This document shows positions 1 through 6,049 of a DNA stretch of 8,100 nucleotides, one piece after another. The translations under genes were made by a program, and so were the position numbers. Source of the DNA: Clostridia bacterium (GTDB taxonomy: Bacteria > Bacillota_A > Clostridia > Oscillospirales > CAG-272); assembly GCA_017959485.1 (NCBI GenBank), contig JAGDAM010000221.1:1-8100 (forward strand), given 5' to 3'. Below the pieces are notes generated by a model. The model was not told where the DNA came from, ran no database searches, and saw nothing but the letters and a program-made list of their open reading frames with translations. Position 1 is the first letter of the stretch; every line of letters starts with the position of its first letter.

Positions 1-1386
1 GCCTGCTGCCTGCTCAACTCGATCGCTCCCCGCGGTTCGTCGGAGAAATATCTCGCGTCGTCGGTCTGTCAGTATCCTTTCGCAAGGCCCGGCGAAAAAC
101 TTGTCTGCGCTCCCGTCGTCGTGACGATGGCCCGGGGCGACTGGAGAATCGGGTCGGATATCTACGGCGCGTTTGCGAGAAGCAGCTATTTCAAGCCGGT
201 CGAGCCGCGCGAATGGGTAAAAAAGATGACCGGCTGGCAGCGCCTTATACTGCGTCATCAGTTCGGAGAGATCTTCTGGAAATACGAAGACCTGCCGCGT
301 CTGTGGAGGGAGGGGCACGAGGTAGGCCTCGACACACTGCTCGTTTTCGGCTGGTGGAAGGGACGTTTCGACAACGGATACCCCTGTTACGAGCCGGACG
401 ACGAACTCGGAGGCGCCGAAAAGCTTAAGGAAAGCATAAAAACGATTCGCGAAATGGGCGGGCACGTCATTCTTTACAACAACGGGATTCTGATCGACAA
501 GAAATCCGCCTTTTACCGCGATCACGCCCGCGAGGCGGCGCGGATCGATATAGACGGAAACGAATACGAAGATCACTACAAATTCGAAAACAACGGAACG
601 GTGCTCCGCAATTACGGATACAAATCCTTCGTCGACGCCTGTCAGGCGACCGATATCTGGAGAGAGGTGCTCCTGCGCAACGGAAGGCAGAAACTTGAGT
701 TCGGGCCCGACTCGATCTTTTTCGATCAGATAGGCGGCCGTTCCAAGCTCTGCTTCAATCCGGCCCACAGGCACGGATACCGCCCGGACGACGAAATGCA
801 CTGGAGACGGGAGAATCTGCGCGCCTGCCGTGCGCTGCTCGGACCCGACCGGGCGATCGGCACCGAATGCACCGGAGACGGCACCTGCTGCGAGGTCGAT
901 TATCTGCACGGATGCGATTTCGGGAACGCCTACCGCGCGACGAAAAACTCGCCCACGAAGACGCACTTCCCGCAGATGTGGCGCAGGACCTTCCCCGAGA
1001 TAATCATGACCAACCGCTTCATCCACGACGAACGCGACGGCTTCCGCGACGACCTCAACCACGCCTTCATATACGGCTTCAGATTCGACGTCGCTCCCTA
1101 CCGCTGCCGCAAAATCAGTGTGGCCGGTCTTCCGGAATACGCCGAGCATCTGAAAAAGCTGCTTGATTTGAAACGCGAGTATGCCGAGTTCTTCTATTAC
1201 GGCAAATTCGTATGCGACACCGATCTTTCGCTTCCGTCCGGAGTCAGATACTGCGAATATCTTAACGCCGGCGGAACCGGGCGAATGTTCGCGCTCTGGA
1301 ACAGCGGAAAAGAGGACGCCTCCTTCGAAATATGCGGAAGAGAAGTCCGTCTCGGCGCAGGGTGCGTCGCGTGTATAAAAATCTAA
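1..1386 (+). CDS. DUF6259-like glycosidase-type TIM-barrel protein, 5'-partial
   Basis: The reading frame is open from the first base, so the true start lies upstream. The GTG at 121 is only an internal codon and has no ribosome binding site. About 461 residues are present. Counted from the codon at 121, the sequence resembles the catalytic barrel of DUF6259-type glycoside-hydrolase-like proteins: a strand with GWWKGRFDNGYP (about 77-88), one with HVILYNNG (115-122), a strand ending FFDQIGG (200-206), and GTECTGD (247-253). Asp202 and Glu249 sit where retaining glycosidases of this fold keep nucleophile and acid/base, but that assignment is inference. The last 45 or so residues look like a C-terminal beta domain. 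No signal peptide can be judged because the N-terminus is missing. A solute-binding lipoprotein follows after 33 bp, which fits a glycan-use operon. The substrate is unknown. Confidence 0.72.
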   Translation, partial: ACCLLNSIAPRGSSEKYLASSVCQYPFARPGEKLVCAPVVVTMARGDWRIGSDIYGAFARSSYFKPVEPREWVKKMTGWQRLILRHQFGEIFWKYEDLPRLWREGHEVGLDTLLVFGWWKGRFDNGYPCYEPDDELGGAEKLKESIKTIREMGGHVILYNNGILIDKKSAFYRDHAREAARIDIDGNEYEDHYKFENNGTVLRNYGYKSFVDACQATDIWREVLLRNGRQKLEFGPDSIFFDQIGGRSKLCFNPAHRHGYRPDDEMHWRRENLRACRALLGPDRAIGTECTGDGTCCEVDYLHGCDFGNAYRATKNSPTKTHFPQMWRRTFPEIIMTNRFIHDERDGFRDDLNHAFIYGFRFDVAPYRCRKISVAGLPEYAEHLKKLLDLKREYAEFFYYGKFVCDTDLSLPSGVRYCEYLNAGGTGRMFALWNSGKEDASFEICGREVRLGAGCVACIKI

Positions 1387-1419
1387 CGCGCTTATAAAAA
1401 TACAAACGGAGATAAAAAA

Positions 1420-2922
1420 ATGAGAAAGCAAGTTGCCATCCCGATTCTGCTCGCGCTTCTGATTGTTTTTCCTCTTCTGGCCGGCTGCGCCGGCGGCTCG
1501 GGACAACCGGATACCGGAACCGCCTCGGTGACGCAGGCCTACAGTCCCTCCTCCGACGTGCAGGCGCAGTCTTCAGGGGACGTCACAGCCGAGGTCAGTA
1601 CCGAACTGAGCGCTCTGGGGCTGCTCGGCGAGCGCGATTTCGGAAAGGATAAGATAGTCTTTTATTCCAGATCCTACAACGGAGAGTGGTCTTCCGACCT
1701 TTTGTACGATACAATTAACGGCGAGATTCTTCAGGACGCCATAGCCATCCGAAACGACAGACTTCAGTCACAGTACAACGTCGTTTTCGAAGAGAAAAAG
1801 AGCGGAGAACAGTCCTTCGCGACTACCGCCAAAAAGGAGATTACCGCCGGGGATCCCGATTTCGACGTCCTTTACGTCAGCATACGCGACGCGGCCTCTC
1901 TCGCGACCGACGGATGTCTGATCGAGCTCGGATCGGTTCCGCATCTGTCGCTTGACGAATCCCGGTGGAGTCCTTTCCTGACAAAGCAGATGACGATCGC
2001 CGGGAAAAAATACTACGCCACCGGCGAAATCACGACCATTGACGACATCAGCATACGCGCCGTCTTTTTCAACAAGACGATGCTGAATTCGCTTGAAGGA
2101 AATCTTGACCTCTATCAACTGGTCGACGACAACGGCTGGACGCTCGAAGAACTCTTCCGGCTGGTCAATCTGGCTTACGTCGACGTCGGGGAGGACGGAA
2201 AGATCGAGCTCGGAACCGATTCGATCGGCCTTCTGGCAGAGGGTACGCTGGGATACCAGCTTCTGATGGGTACCGGCGAGAAGATCGTCGGGAAGAACGC
2301 CGACGACCTGCCTTACATCTCGATTACCGAGTCGCGGCCGATCGACGTGGTTGACCTCCTGACCTCGAAGATCGCCGGAAACGCCTCGGTCCAGACCGGT
2401 TCCAGCGTATACGTTCCCTTCGCCGGAGGCAATATCCTGTTTGCCCTCGTGACAATTGCCCGCGAGCGTAATCTTCAGTCGTACGATATCGATTTCGGAA
2501 TCGTTCCGTATCCGAGATACAACGCGGATCAGGAGAAATACCACTGCTACAGCGATTCCTACTGTCCGAACGCGATTTGCTTCCCGTTCAACGTCGATTC
2601 GGCGAGACTTGAAGCCGCGGGATTCATCTGTGAGGCCATGGCGGTCGAATCGGTCAACGCGGTGACCCCGTCCTTCTACGATCTCTGCATGAAGACGAGG
2701 TTTTCAAAGGACGTTCGCATGGGCGATATGCTCGATATCATCCGTGACGACTATATGATCGACCTGGCCGACGTCTATCTCAGCGTCTGGTCTCTGCGTA
2801 CTCCCGTTACCAACGCTATCTCGGAAGGAAAGCCGCTCTCTTCGCTCGTGAAATCCACTTTTTCCACCGGGCAGAAAAAGATCGACAGGACTGTTGACGC
2901 GATCAGAGCCATAGATCACTGA
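1420..2922 (+). CDS. ABC transporter extracellular solute-binding lipoprotein
   Basis: This is a 500-residue secreted lipoprotein, probably the substrate-capture subunit of a carbohydrate ABC importer. The N-terminus has a short charged region, a hydrophobic core, and a lipobox LLAGC with the lipidated Cys at residue 23. A Ser/Thr/Gln/Ala-rich linker follows to about residue 65. The rest reads like a family 1 solute-binding protein: an N-terminal lobe with FGKDKIVFYSRS (74-85), the hinge-type stretch AVFFNKTML (214-222), then DNGWTLEEL (237-245), typical of sugar-binding proteins of Clostridia. GGAG at 1408-1411 lies 8 nt before the ATG. The upstream glycosidase-like gene ends 33 bp earlier, so the two are probably co-transcribed. 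No permease or ATPase gene is present in the window. The ligand cannot be read from the sequence; an oligosaccharide is likely from context only. Confidence 0.85.
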   Translation: MRKQVAIPILLALLIVFPLLAGCAGGSGQPDTGTASVTQAYSPSSDVQAQSSGDVTAEVSTELSALGLLGERDFGKDKIVFYSRSYNGEWSSDLLYDTINGEILQDAIAIRNDRLQSQYNVVFEEKKSGEQSFATTAKKEITAGDPDFDVLYVSIRDAASLATDGCLIELGSVPHLSLDESRWSPFLTKQMTIAGKKYYATGEITTIDDISIRAVFFNKTMLNSLEGNLDLYQLVDDNGWTLEELFRLVNLAYVDVGEDGKIELGTDSIGLLAEGTLGYQLLMGTGEKIVGKNADDLPYISITESRPIDVVDLLTSKIAGNASVQTGSSVYVPFAGGNILFALVTIARERNLQSYDIDFGIVPYPRYNADQEKYHCYSDSYCPNAICFPFNVDSARLEAAGFICEAMAVESVNAVTPSFYDLCMKTRFSKDVRMGDMLDIIRDDYMIDLADVYLSVWSLRTPVTNAISEGKPLSSLVKSTFSTGQKKIDRTVDAIRAIDH

Positions 2923-2935
2923 GCAGCGCTCTCGT

Positions 2936-2986
2936 CCCGCGCGGAACTTGGCGGCCTGGCGCCGTTACGGCGGCGTGCCTCGCGGG
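2936..2986. other. GC-rich structured 3' region after the solute-binding protein gene
   Basis: Just after the stop codon at 2922 there is a GC-rich stretch with nested inverted repeats: CCCGCG (2936-2941) with CGCGGG (2981-2986), and an inner CGCCG-TTA-CGGCG hairpin (2960-2972). There is no T-run after it, so it is not a standard intrinsic terminator. It could protect the 3' end of the mRNA or help termination. The pairing is visible; the role is inference. Confidence 0.3.
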
Positions 2987-3013
2987 AAGAGGCCGACGCC
3001 TGCGTGAACGGTT

Positions 3014-3055
3014 AAAAAAAGAATGAGGAATCCGTTTTGGGCGGGTTCCTCATTC
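3014..3055 (-). terminator. Intrinsic terminator between convergent genes, best on the minus strand
   Basis: A 13-bp stem with a single G-T pair is formed by 3021-3033 and 3043-3055, with a 9-nt loop. On the minus strand the stem is followed by seven T (the A-run at 3014-3020), the classic intrinsic terminator layout. It lies about 145 bp past the phosphofructokinase stop. On the plus strand only TGTTATAA follows, so it may act as a weaker terminator for the solute-binding protein transcript. Confidence 0.8.
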
Positions 3056-3141
3056 TGTTATAACGGCTGCGAAAAGATGATATATGATTTGAGTATCGTG
3101 ACGGTAAACTGCGGACTGCCTACGGCTGCTTCTGCGACGTA

Positions 3142-3160
3142 ATCATTAATAATTATTGAT
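3142..3160. repeat. AT-rich 19-bp imperfect palindrome
   Basis: Positions 3142-3160 form a near-perfect odd palindrome (ATCA...TGAT arms, one mismatched pair) made almost only of A and T. It lies just past the 3' end of the phosphofructokinase gene, between convergent genes. It is flanked by a second, looser inverted repeat (TGACGGT near 3109, ACCGTCA near 3176). No function can be assigned, and a promoter operator is unlikely in this position. Confidence 0.3.
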
Positions 3161-3199
3161 GTTTACGTATCTTTCACCGTCAGGCGAGGCCGTACGGTT

Positions 3200-4462
3200 T
3201 CACTGCCGGGAGCCGTGAGGCGCGAAGGCCTTCGTCCATCCGGTATCAAGGTGCTTCGGGATACCGTTTTCGTATTCGAGCGCGACTTCGCCGCGGATGA
3301 GCGGCAAAAGGTAATCGAAACACTCCCGGGTCAGTCCGTTTCCGGCTTCGTTGATAAATTCCCGCGGAACCGTTTTTACCCTGTTCGCGACGTCAAGGGC
3401 CGGTACCGTCGAGTAGCTGATCCGGTAGGGATTGTCCCGGCGCACGAGAGAGACCATAACTCCGTCGTCTCCCTGCAGCGCCGCCTTTACAGCGAACCTC
3501 CCGCATCCTACCGATTCGGAGATGTCGGCGGCCGAAAGCATAAAGGATACGCATCTTTGCGGAACGTTCAGATCGAAGGCGCGCACTTTGCAGCCGATAC
3601 GTTCTCTCGCGACCGCTTCAAGATATCTCGCGGCGCCCGCGAGGTACCTGTTTCCGAAGACGTCGGCGCTTCCCGACATGCTGCTTTCGCCGACGTAACC
3701 GCCGGAACTGTTTCTTATCCCTTCCGAGACGCAGACGACAACGTTCGGACGCGTGCGGTGAGCCAGCTCTATATCTTCGATAAAGCGGTCGACGTCGAAG
3801 GGAACTTCAGGCAGATAAATCAGATCCGGCCCGCGGTCCGCGAGCGAGGGAATGCCCGCGGCGGCGGCAAGCCAGCCCGAATCGCGCCCCATGATTTCGA
3901 TTATCGTGAGCGATTTCGCGGTGTATACCGAGCAGTCGGTGACAACGTCCTGGACGGTAGCGGCGATATATTTCGCTGCGCTTCCGAAGCCGGGAGTGTG
4001 GTCGGTCAGCACTACGTCGTTGTCGATGGTTTTCGGGACTCCGATAAATCTCGGCGCGCCGGGATAGCTGCCCGCGGCTCTCGAAAGCTTCGCTACCGTG
4101 TCCATCGAATCGTTTCCGCCGATATAAAAGAAGACGCCTACCGAGTATTTTTCAAAGGTACAGAAGATTCTGTCGTAGCTTTCGGCGGCTCTCTCGGAGT
4201 CGGGATCGGGCAGTTTGATCCTGCATGAGCCGAGCGCGGACGACGGCGTCAGCGAAAGCCGGCGCAACTTCTCGTCGGTGTTGTCCGCAAAGAAGGCGCC
4301 GAGATCCACGGTTTTTTCGCAAAAAACGCCCTCGATGCCGTTGACGGCTCCGAGAATCCGCCCGATTTCGGGAGACGCGAGACATCCGGCGGTTATTCCG
4401 GCCAGACTTGCGTTTATGGCGCACGTAGGGCCGCCGGACTGAGCGATCATTACGTTCAGCAT
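3200..4462 (-). CDS. pfp: PPi-type 6-phosphofructokinase (diphosphate--fructose-6-phosphate phosphotransferase)
   Basis: A 420-residue cytoplasmic enzyme of the phosphofructokinase A family, expected to interconvert fructose 6-phosphate and fructose 1,6-bisphosphate, probably with pyrophosphate as donor. The N-terminal phosphate loop AQSGGP is at residues 7-12. The donor-site motif is GGNDS (115-119). The catalytic motif is PKTIDND (143-149), and MGRDSGW (191-197) binds the sugar phosphate. ATP enzymes have Gly at two sites (E. coli 104 and 124); here they are Asp118 and Lys144, the known PPi signature. The usual first Asp of the donor motif is Asn117, a variant I recall from a clade of clostridial PPi enzymes. 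The ATG is family-consistent, but only a weak AGAG-type Shine-Dalgarno precedes it. The gene follows the MIF homologue by 22 bp on the same strand, so the two form an operon ending at the terminator near 3014. PPi use rests on motifs alone. Confidence 0.92.
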   Translation of the reverse strand: MLNVMIAQSGGPTCAINASLAGITAGCLASPEIGRILGAVNGIEGVFCEKTVDLGAFFADNTDEKLRRLSLTPSSALGSCRIKLPDPDSERAAESYDRIFCTFEKYSVGVFFYIGGNDSMDTVAKLSRAAGSYPGAPRFIGVPKTIDNDVVLTDHTPGFGSAAKYIAATVQDVVTDCSVYTAKSLTIIEIMGRDSGWLAAAAGIPSLADRGPDLIYLPEVPFDVDRFIEDIELAHRTRPNVVVCVSEGIRNSSGGYVGESSMSGSADVFGNRYLAGAARYLEAVARERIGCKVRAFDLNVPQRCVSFMLSAADISESVGCGRFAVKAALQGDDGVMVSLVRRDNPYRISYSTVPALDVANRVKTVPREFINEAGNGLTRECFDYLLPLIRGEVALEYENGIPKHLDTGWTKAFAPHGSRQ

Positions 4463-4484
4463 AACTCTATTTCGTGCCTGTCGC

Positions 4485-4829
4485 TCAGAAATTCATACCG
4501 TTCCAGCCCCAGCGGTCGCATTCCCCGTACTTAACGTATATCCGGTCGCGGGGTATCCCGAGCGAGGAGCCGAAGACGTCGCAGAGGCGCGCCGTCATAC
4601 GGTCGTACTCGGCGTCCTTAGCCGAGCCGAAGATCATGACCTCGATCATCGCCGCCGGTTTTTCCGAGTCTCCGGCAAACGTGATTCTGGCGCAGTCGTC
4701 GATCTTTATCATCAGCCATTTTTCCGACTTTCCGTGGAATATCTCTATGGCTTCGCCGAGCAGCCGGCCGAGTTCCTTTTCTTTTTCGGGGCTGACCTTT
4801 TCGGTCACCGATGCGTTTACGTACGGCAT
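4485..4829 (-). CDS. MIF-family tautomerase homologue
   Basis: A 114-residue protein matching the macrophage migration inhibitory factor / phenylpyruvate tautomerase family over its full length (human MIF is 115). The start MPYVN exposes Pro2, the catalytic base of this superfamily after Met removal. The GK pair at 33-34 matches the substrate-binding Lys of MIF. FAGDSEKPAAMIEV (51-64) aligns with the strand after MIF's FGGSSEPCA. The end, DRIYVKYGECDRWGWNG (95-111), keeps the active-site Tyr (98) and the GWN turn. The MIF CALC redox motif is absent (PAAM here), and the Asn two residues after the Tyr is Lys100. There is no signal peptide; MIF proteins are cytosolic trimers. A strong AAGGAGA (4836-4842) precedes the ATG with 6-nt spacing. 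It is the first gene of an operon with the PPi-type phosphofructokinase. Its physiological substrate is unknown; a host-directed role is speculation. Confidence 0.88.
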   Translation of the reverse strand: MPYVNASVTEKVSPEKEKELGRLLGEAIEIFHGKSEKWLMIKIDDCARITFAGDSEKPAAMIEVMIFGSAKDAEYDRMTARLCDVFGSSLGIPRDRIYVKYGECDRWGWNGMNF

Positions 4830-4866
4830 ATTAAATCTCCTTTAAAGATATGCAAAGATATATAAT

Positions 4867-5026
4867 GGCAATACCGCACAATTCGCGTGCGGAGATTGTC
4901 GAGTAATTTTGGCACCTGTTTTGACTGAAAAATCGCAGGAAAACAGGCAGTTTTTCAAGATTTTGACGTCAAAACAGGCGTCAAAATGGCCGGCAAGATC
5001 CGTGCGTCGAATTGTGCGGTATTGCC
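4867..5026. mobile_element. MITE-like 160-bp near-palindromic repeat with ATAAT target duplication
   Basis: The element begins GGCAATACCGCACAATTCG (4867-4885) and ends with its exact reverse complement (5008-5026), a 19-bp perfect terminal inverted repeat. The similarity of the arms continues inward: CCTGTTTTGAC on the left arm matches GTCAAAACAGG on the right, so nearly all 160 bp can fold into one imperfect hairpin, with a loop around 4933-4950. ATAAT stands directly on both sides (4862-4866 and 5027-5031), a probable 5-bp target duplication. There is no coding capacity. A diverged end of the same repeat appears at 7836. It lies between the operon promoter at 5033-5061 and the MIF homologue gene, so it would be transcribed as a 5' leader hairpin. 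Non-autonomous transposon is the best reading; a structured regulatory repeat is the alternative. Confidence 0.75.
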
Positions 5027-5032
5027 ATAATA

Positions 5033-5061
5033 ATTATACGTTATATTCACTGTATTTTCAA
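5033..5061 (-). promoter_or_regulatory. Sigma-70-type promoter for the MIF-homologue/pfp operon
   Basis: On the minus strand TTGAAA (5061-5056) and a perfect TATAAT (5038-5033) are separated by 17 bp. The expected start point is about 6-7 nt further on, at 5027-5026, which is the outer end of the palindromic repeat. All 160 bp of that repeat would then form the first part of the mRNA before the ribosome binding site at 4836-4842. Motif match only; no expression data. Confidence 0.75.
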
Positions 5062-5111
5062 GCGGTTTAGGAAGCGTTTTTTCCAAACCTCTTTTTATTG
5101 ACCGGAAAATG

Positions 5112-5140
5112 TTGCATCCGGGACCGAAATATGATAGAAT
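5112..5140 (+). promoter_or_regulatory. Extended -10 promoter for the phosphodiesterase operon
   Basis: TTGCAT (5112-5117) and TAGAAT (5135-5140) are 17 bp apart, and TG at 5132-5133 gives an extended -10 element. The expected start point is near 5146-5147, at the GG of GGCAATAC. It drives the plus-strand run that begins at 5216. The -35 box is a poor match, but the extended -10 can compensate. Confidence 0.62.
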
Positions 5141-5145
5141 GATAA

Positions 5146-5182
5146 GGCAATACGGCCGGTCCGCGAAGCGAACCGCGGTATT
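5146..5182 (+). repeat. Short GGCAATAC...GTATT repeat with hairpin in the 5' leader
   Basis: This stretch begins GGCAATACGG and ends in CCGCGGTATT. It holds a small hairpin (CGGT 5157-5160 with ACCG 5172-5175, then CGC/GCG around a GAA loop). The ends resemble the repeat at 7836-7879: both begin AAGGCAATAC and both carry a CGAACC...GTATT 3' half. It may be a decayed short copy of the same repeat family, lying in the untranslated leader of the phosphodiesterase gene. Kinship is inference from short matches. Confidence 0.4.
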
Positions 5183-5215
5183 TCAAAACGCAGGATCCTG
5201 AAAGGAGCGTCCGAT

Positions 5216-6019
5216 ATGTACAATAACGATTCTCTCGACACGCTCGCCGCGGCGCTTGCCTATGCCGCCGGCATCGAGCCGCCCGCGTTTGCCGCTCCGG
5301 CAAACAAAACACTGACGGATTATTTGGACCGGGCGTTCGGCGGCAGACACGCCGACAGGATACTGATGTACAATCCCGACGCCGTTGCTCAGTGGATCTA
5401 TCGCAAGTATCCGTTTTTCGTGTCGGAGGTCGCGTCGCTCGGCGAACTTGAACTGCCTATGAGGACGGTCATGCCCTCAGTGACTCCCGTCTGCTTCGGA
5501 ACGATGTATACCGGAGCGCAGCCCGAGGTGCACGGAATCCGCAAATACGAAAAGCCGGTTATCAAAATCGACACTCTGTGGGATTCGCTCGTCAGAGCGG
5601 GGAAGAAGGCGGCGATCGTCGCCGATCCCAAGTGCAGCATGGGGAAGATATTCCTTGAGCGGGATATCGATTACTTCTATTATCCGACTGTCGGAGAGAT
5701 AAACGCAAAGGCGGTGGAACTGATCGCTTCCGACAAACACGACTTTATCGCCGTTTACAACGGCAATTACGACCACTGGATGCACAAGTTCGGTCCCGAG
5801 AGCCCCGAGGCGCTCTCCGAACTGAGAAGCAACGCCTACTCCTTCGCCACCCTGTTCACGCTCGTCAAACGGTACTGGTCGGCGCACGATTCGCTTGTCG
5901 GTTTTGCGATGGACCACGGCTGCCACGAGATCGACGGCGGATCGGGCTCGCACGGCCTCGATATGGAGCAGGATCTCAATATCATGCACCTCTATACCGC
6001 GATTCCTGCGGCGAAGTGA
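5216..6019 (+). CDS. Compact alkaline-phosphatase-superfamily phosphodiesterase (NPP-like)
   Basis: A 267-residue protein with the metal-site layout of type I phosphodiesterases/nucleotide pyrophosphatases. Likely ligands and nucleophile in order: Asp55 in MYNPDAV, Thr90 in MPSVTPVCFG as nucleophile, the PEVHGI helix start (103-108) seen in this family, Asp186 and His190 in NYDHWMH, Asp233-His234 in AMDHG, and His246 in GSHGLD. Together these give a two-metal (Zn-type) phosphoester hydrolase. It is much shorter than typical members (about 400 residues), lacking insert domains, and it has no signal peptide, so it should act in the cytoplasm. AAAGGAG (5201-5207) is 8 nt before the ATG. The thioredoxin-like lipoprotein gene starts 30 bp after its stop, suggesting one transcript. 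Its substrate is unknown. The superfamily is clear, but the exact reaction is not. Confidence 0.8.
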   Translation: MYNNDSLDTLAAALAYAAGIEPPAFAAPANKTLTDYLDRAFGGRHADRILMYNPDAVAQWIYRKYPFFVSEVASLGELELPMRTVMPSVTPVCFGTMYTGAQPEVHGIRKYEKPVIKIDTLWDSLVRAGKKAAIVADPKCSMGKIFLERDIDYFYYPTVGEINAKAVELIASDKHDFIAVYNGNYDHWMHKFGPESPEALSELRSNAYSFATLFTLVKRYWSAHDSLVGFAMDHGCHEIDGGSGSHGLDMEQDLNIMHLYTAIPAAK

Positions 6020-6049
6020 GGCGGGTTTGTTTATAAGGATAATTACGTT

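Noticed and set aside
121..123. GTG as the start of the first gene
   Set aside because: The same frame is open to base 1 with protein-like sequence before the GTG, and no Shine-Dalgarno precedes it. The gene is cut by the window edge.
1768..2544. Minus-strand ORF (258 codons) opposite the solute-binding protein
   Set aside because: It is antisense to a clear lipoprotein gene, with no recognisable domain and no ribosome binding site seen.
3215..4228. Long plus-strand ORF (337 codons) opposite the phosphofructokinase gene
   Set aside because: It lies wholly antisense to a gene with clear family motifs and has an Arg/Val/Asp-rich composition typical of a mirror frame in GC-rich DNA.
4861..4866. 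Perfect TATAAT on the plus strand next to the repeat
   Set aside because: There is no -35 box at 16-18 bp and no plus-strand gene follows for 350 bp. It overlaps the flanking duplication and is AT-rich chance.
4867..5026. CRISPR or riboswitch reading of the palindromic region
   Set aside because: There are no regularly spaced direct repeats, and the arms match no riboswitch core I recognise. Terminal repeats and a flanking duplication fit a transposon-like element better.
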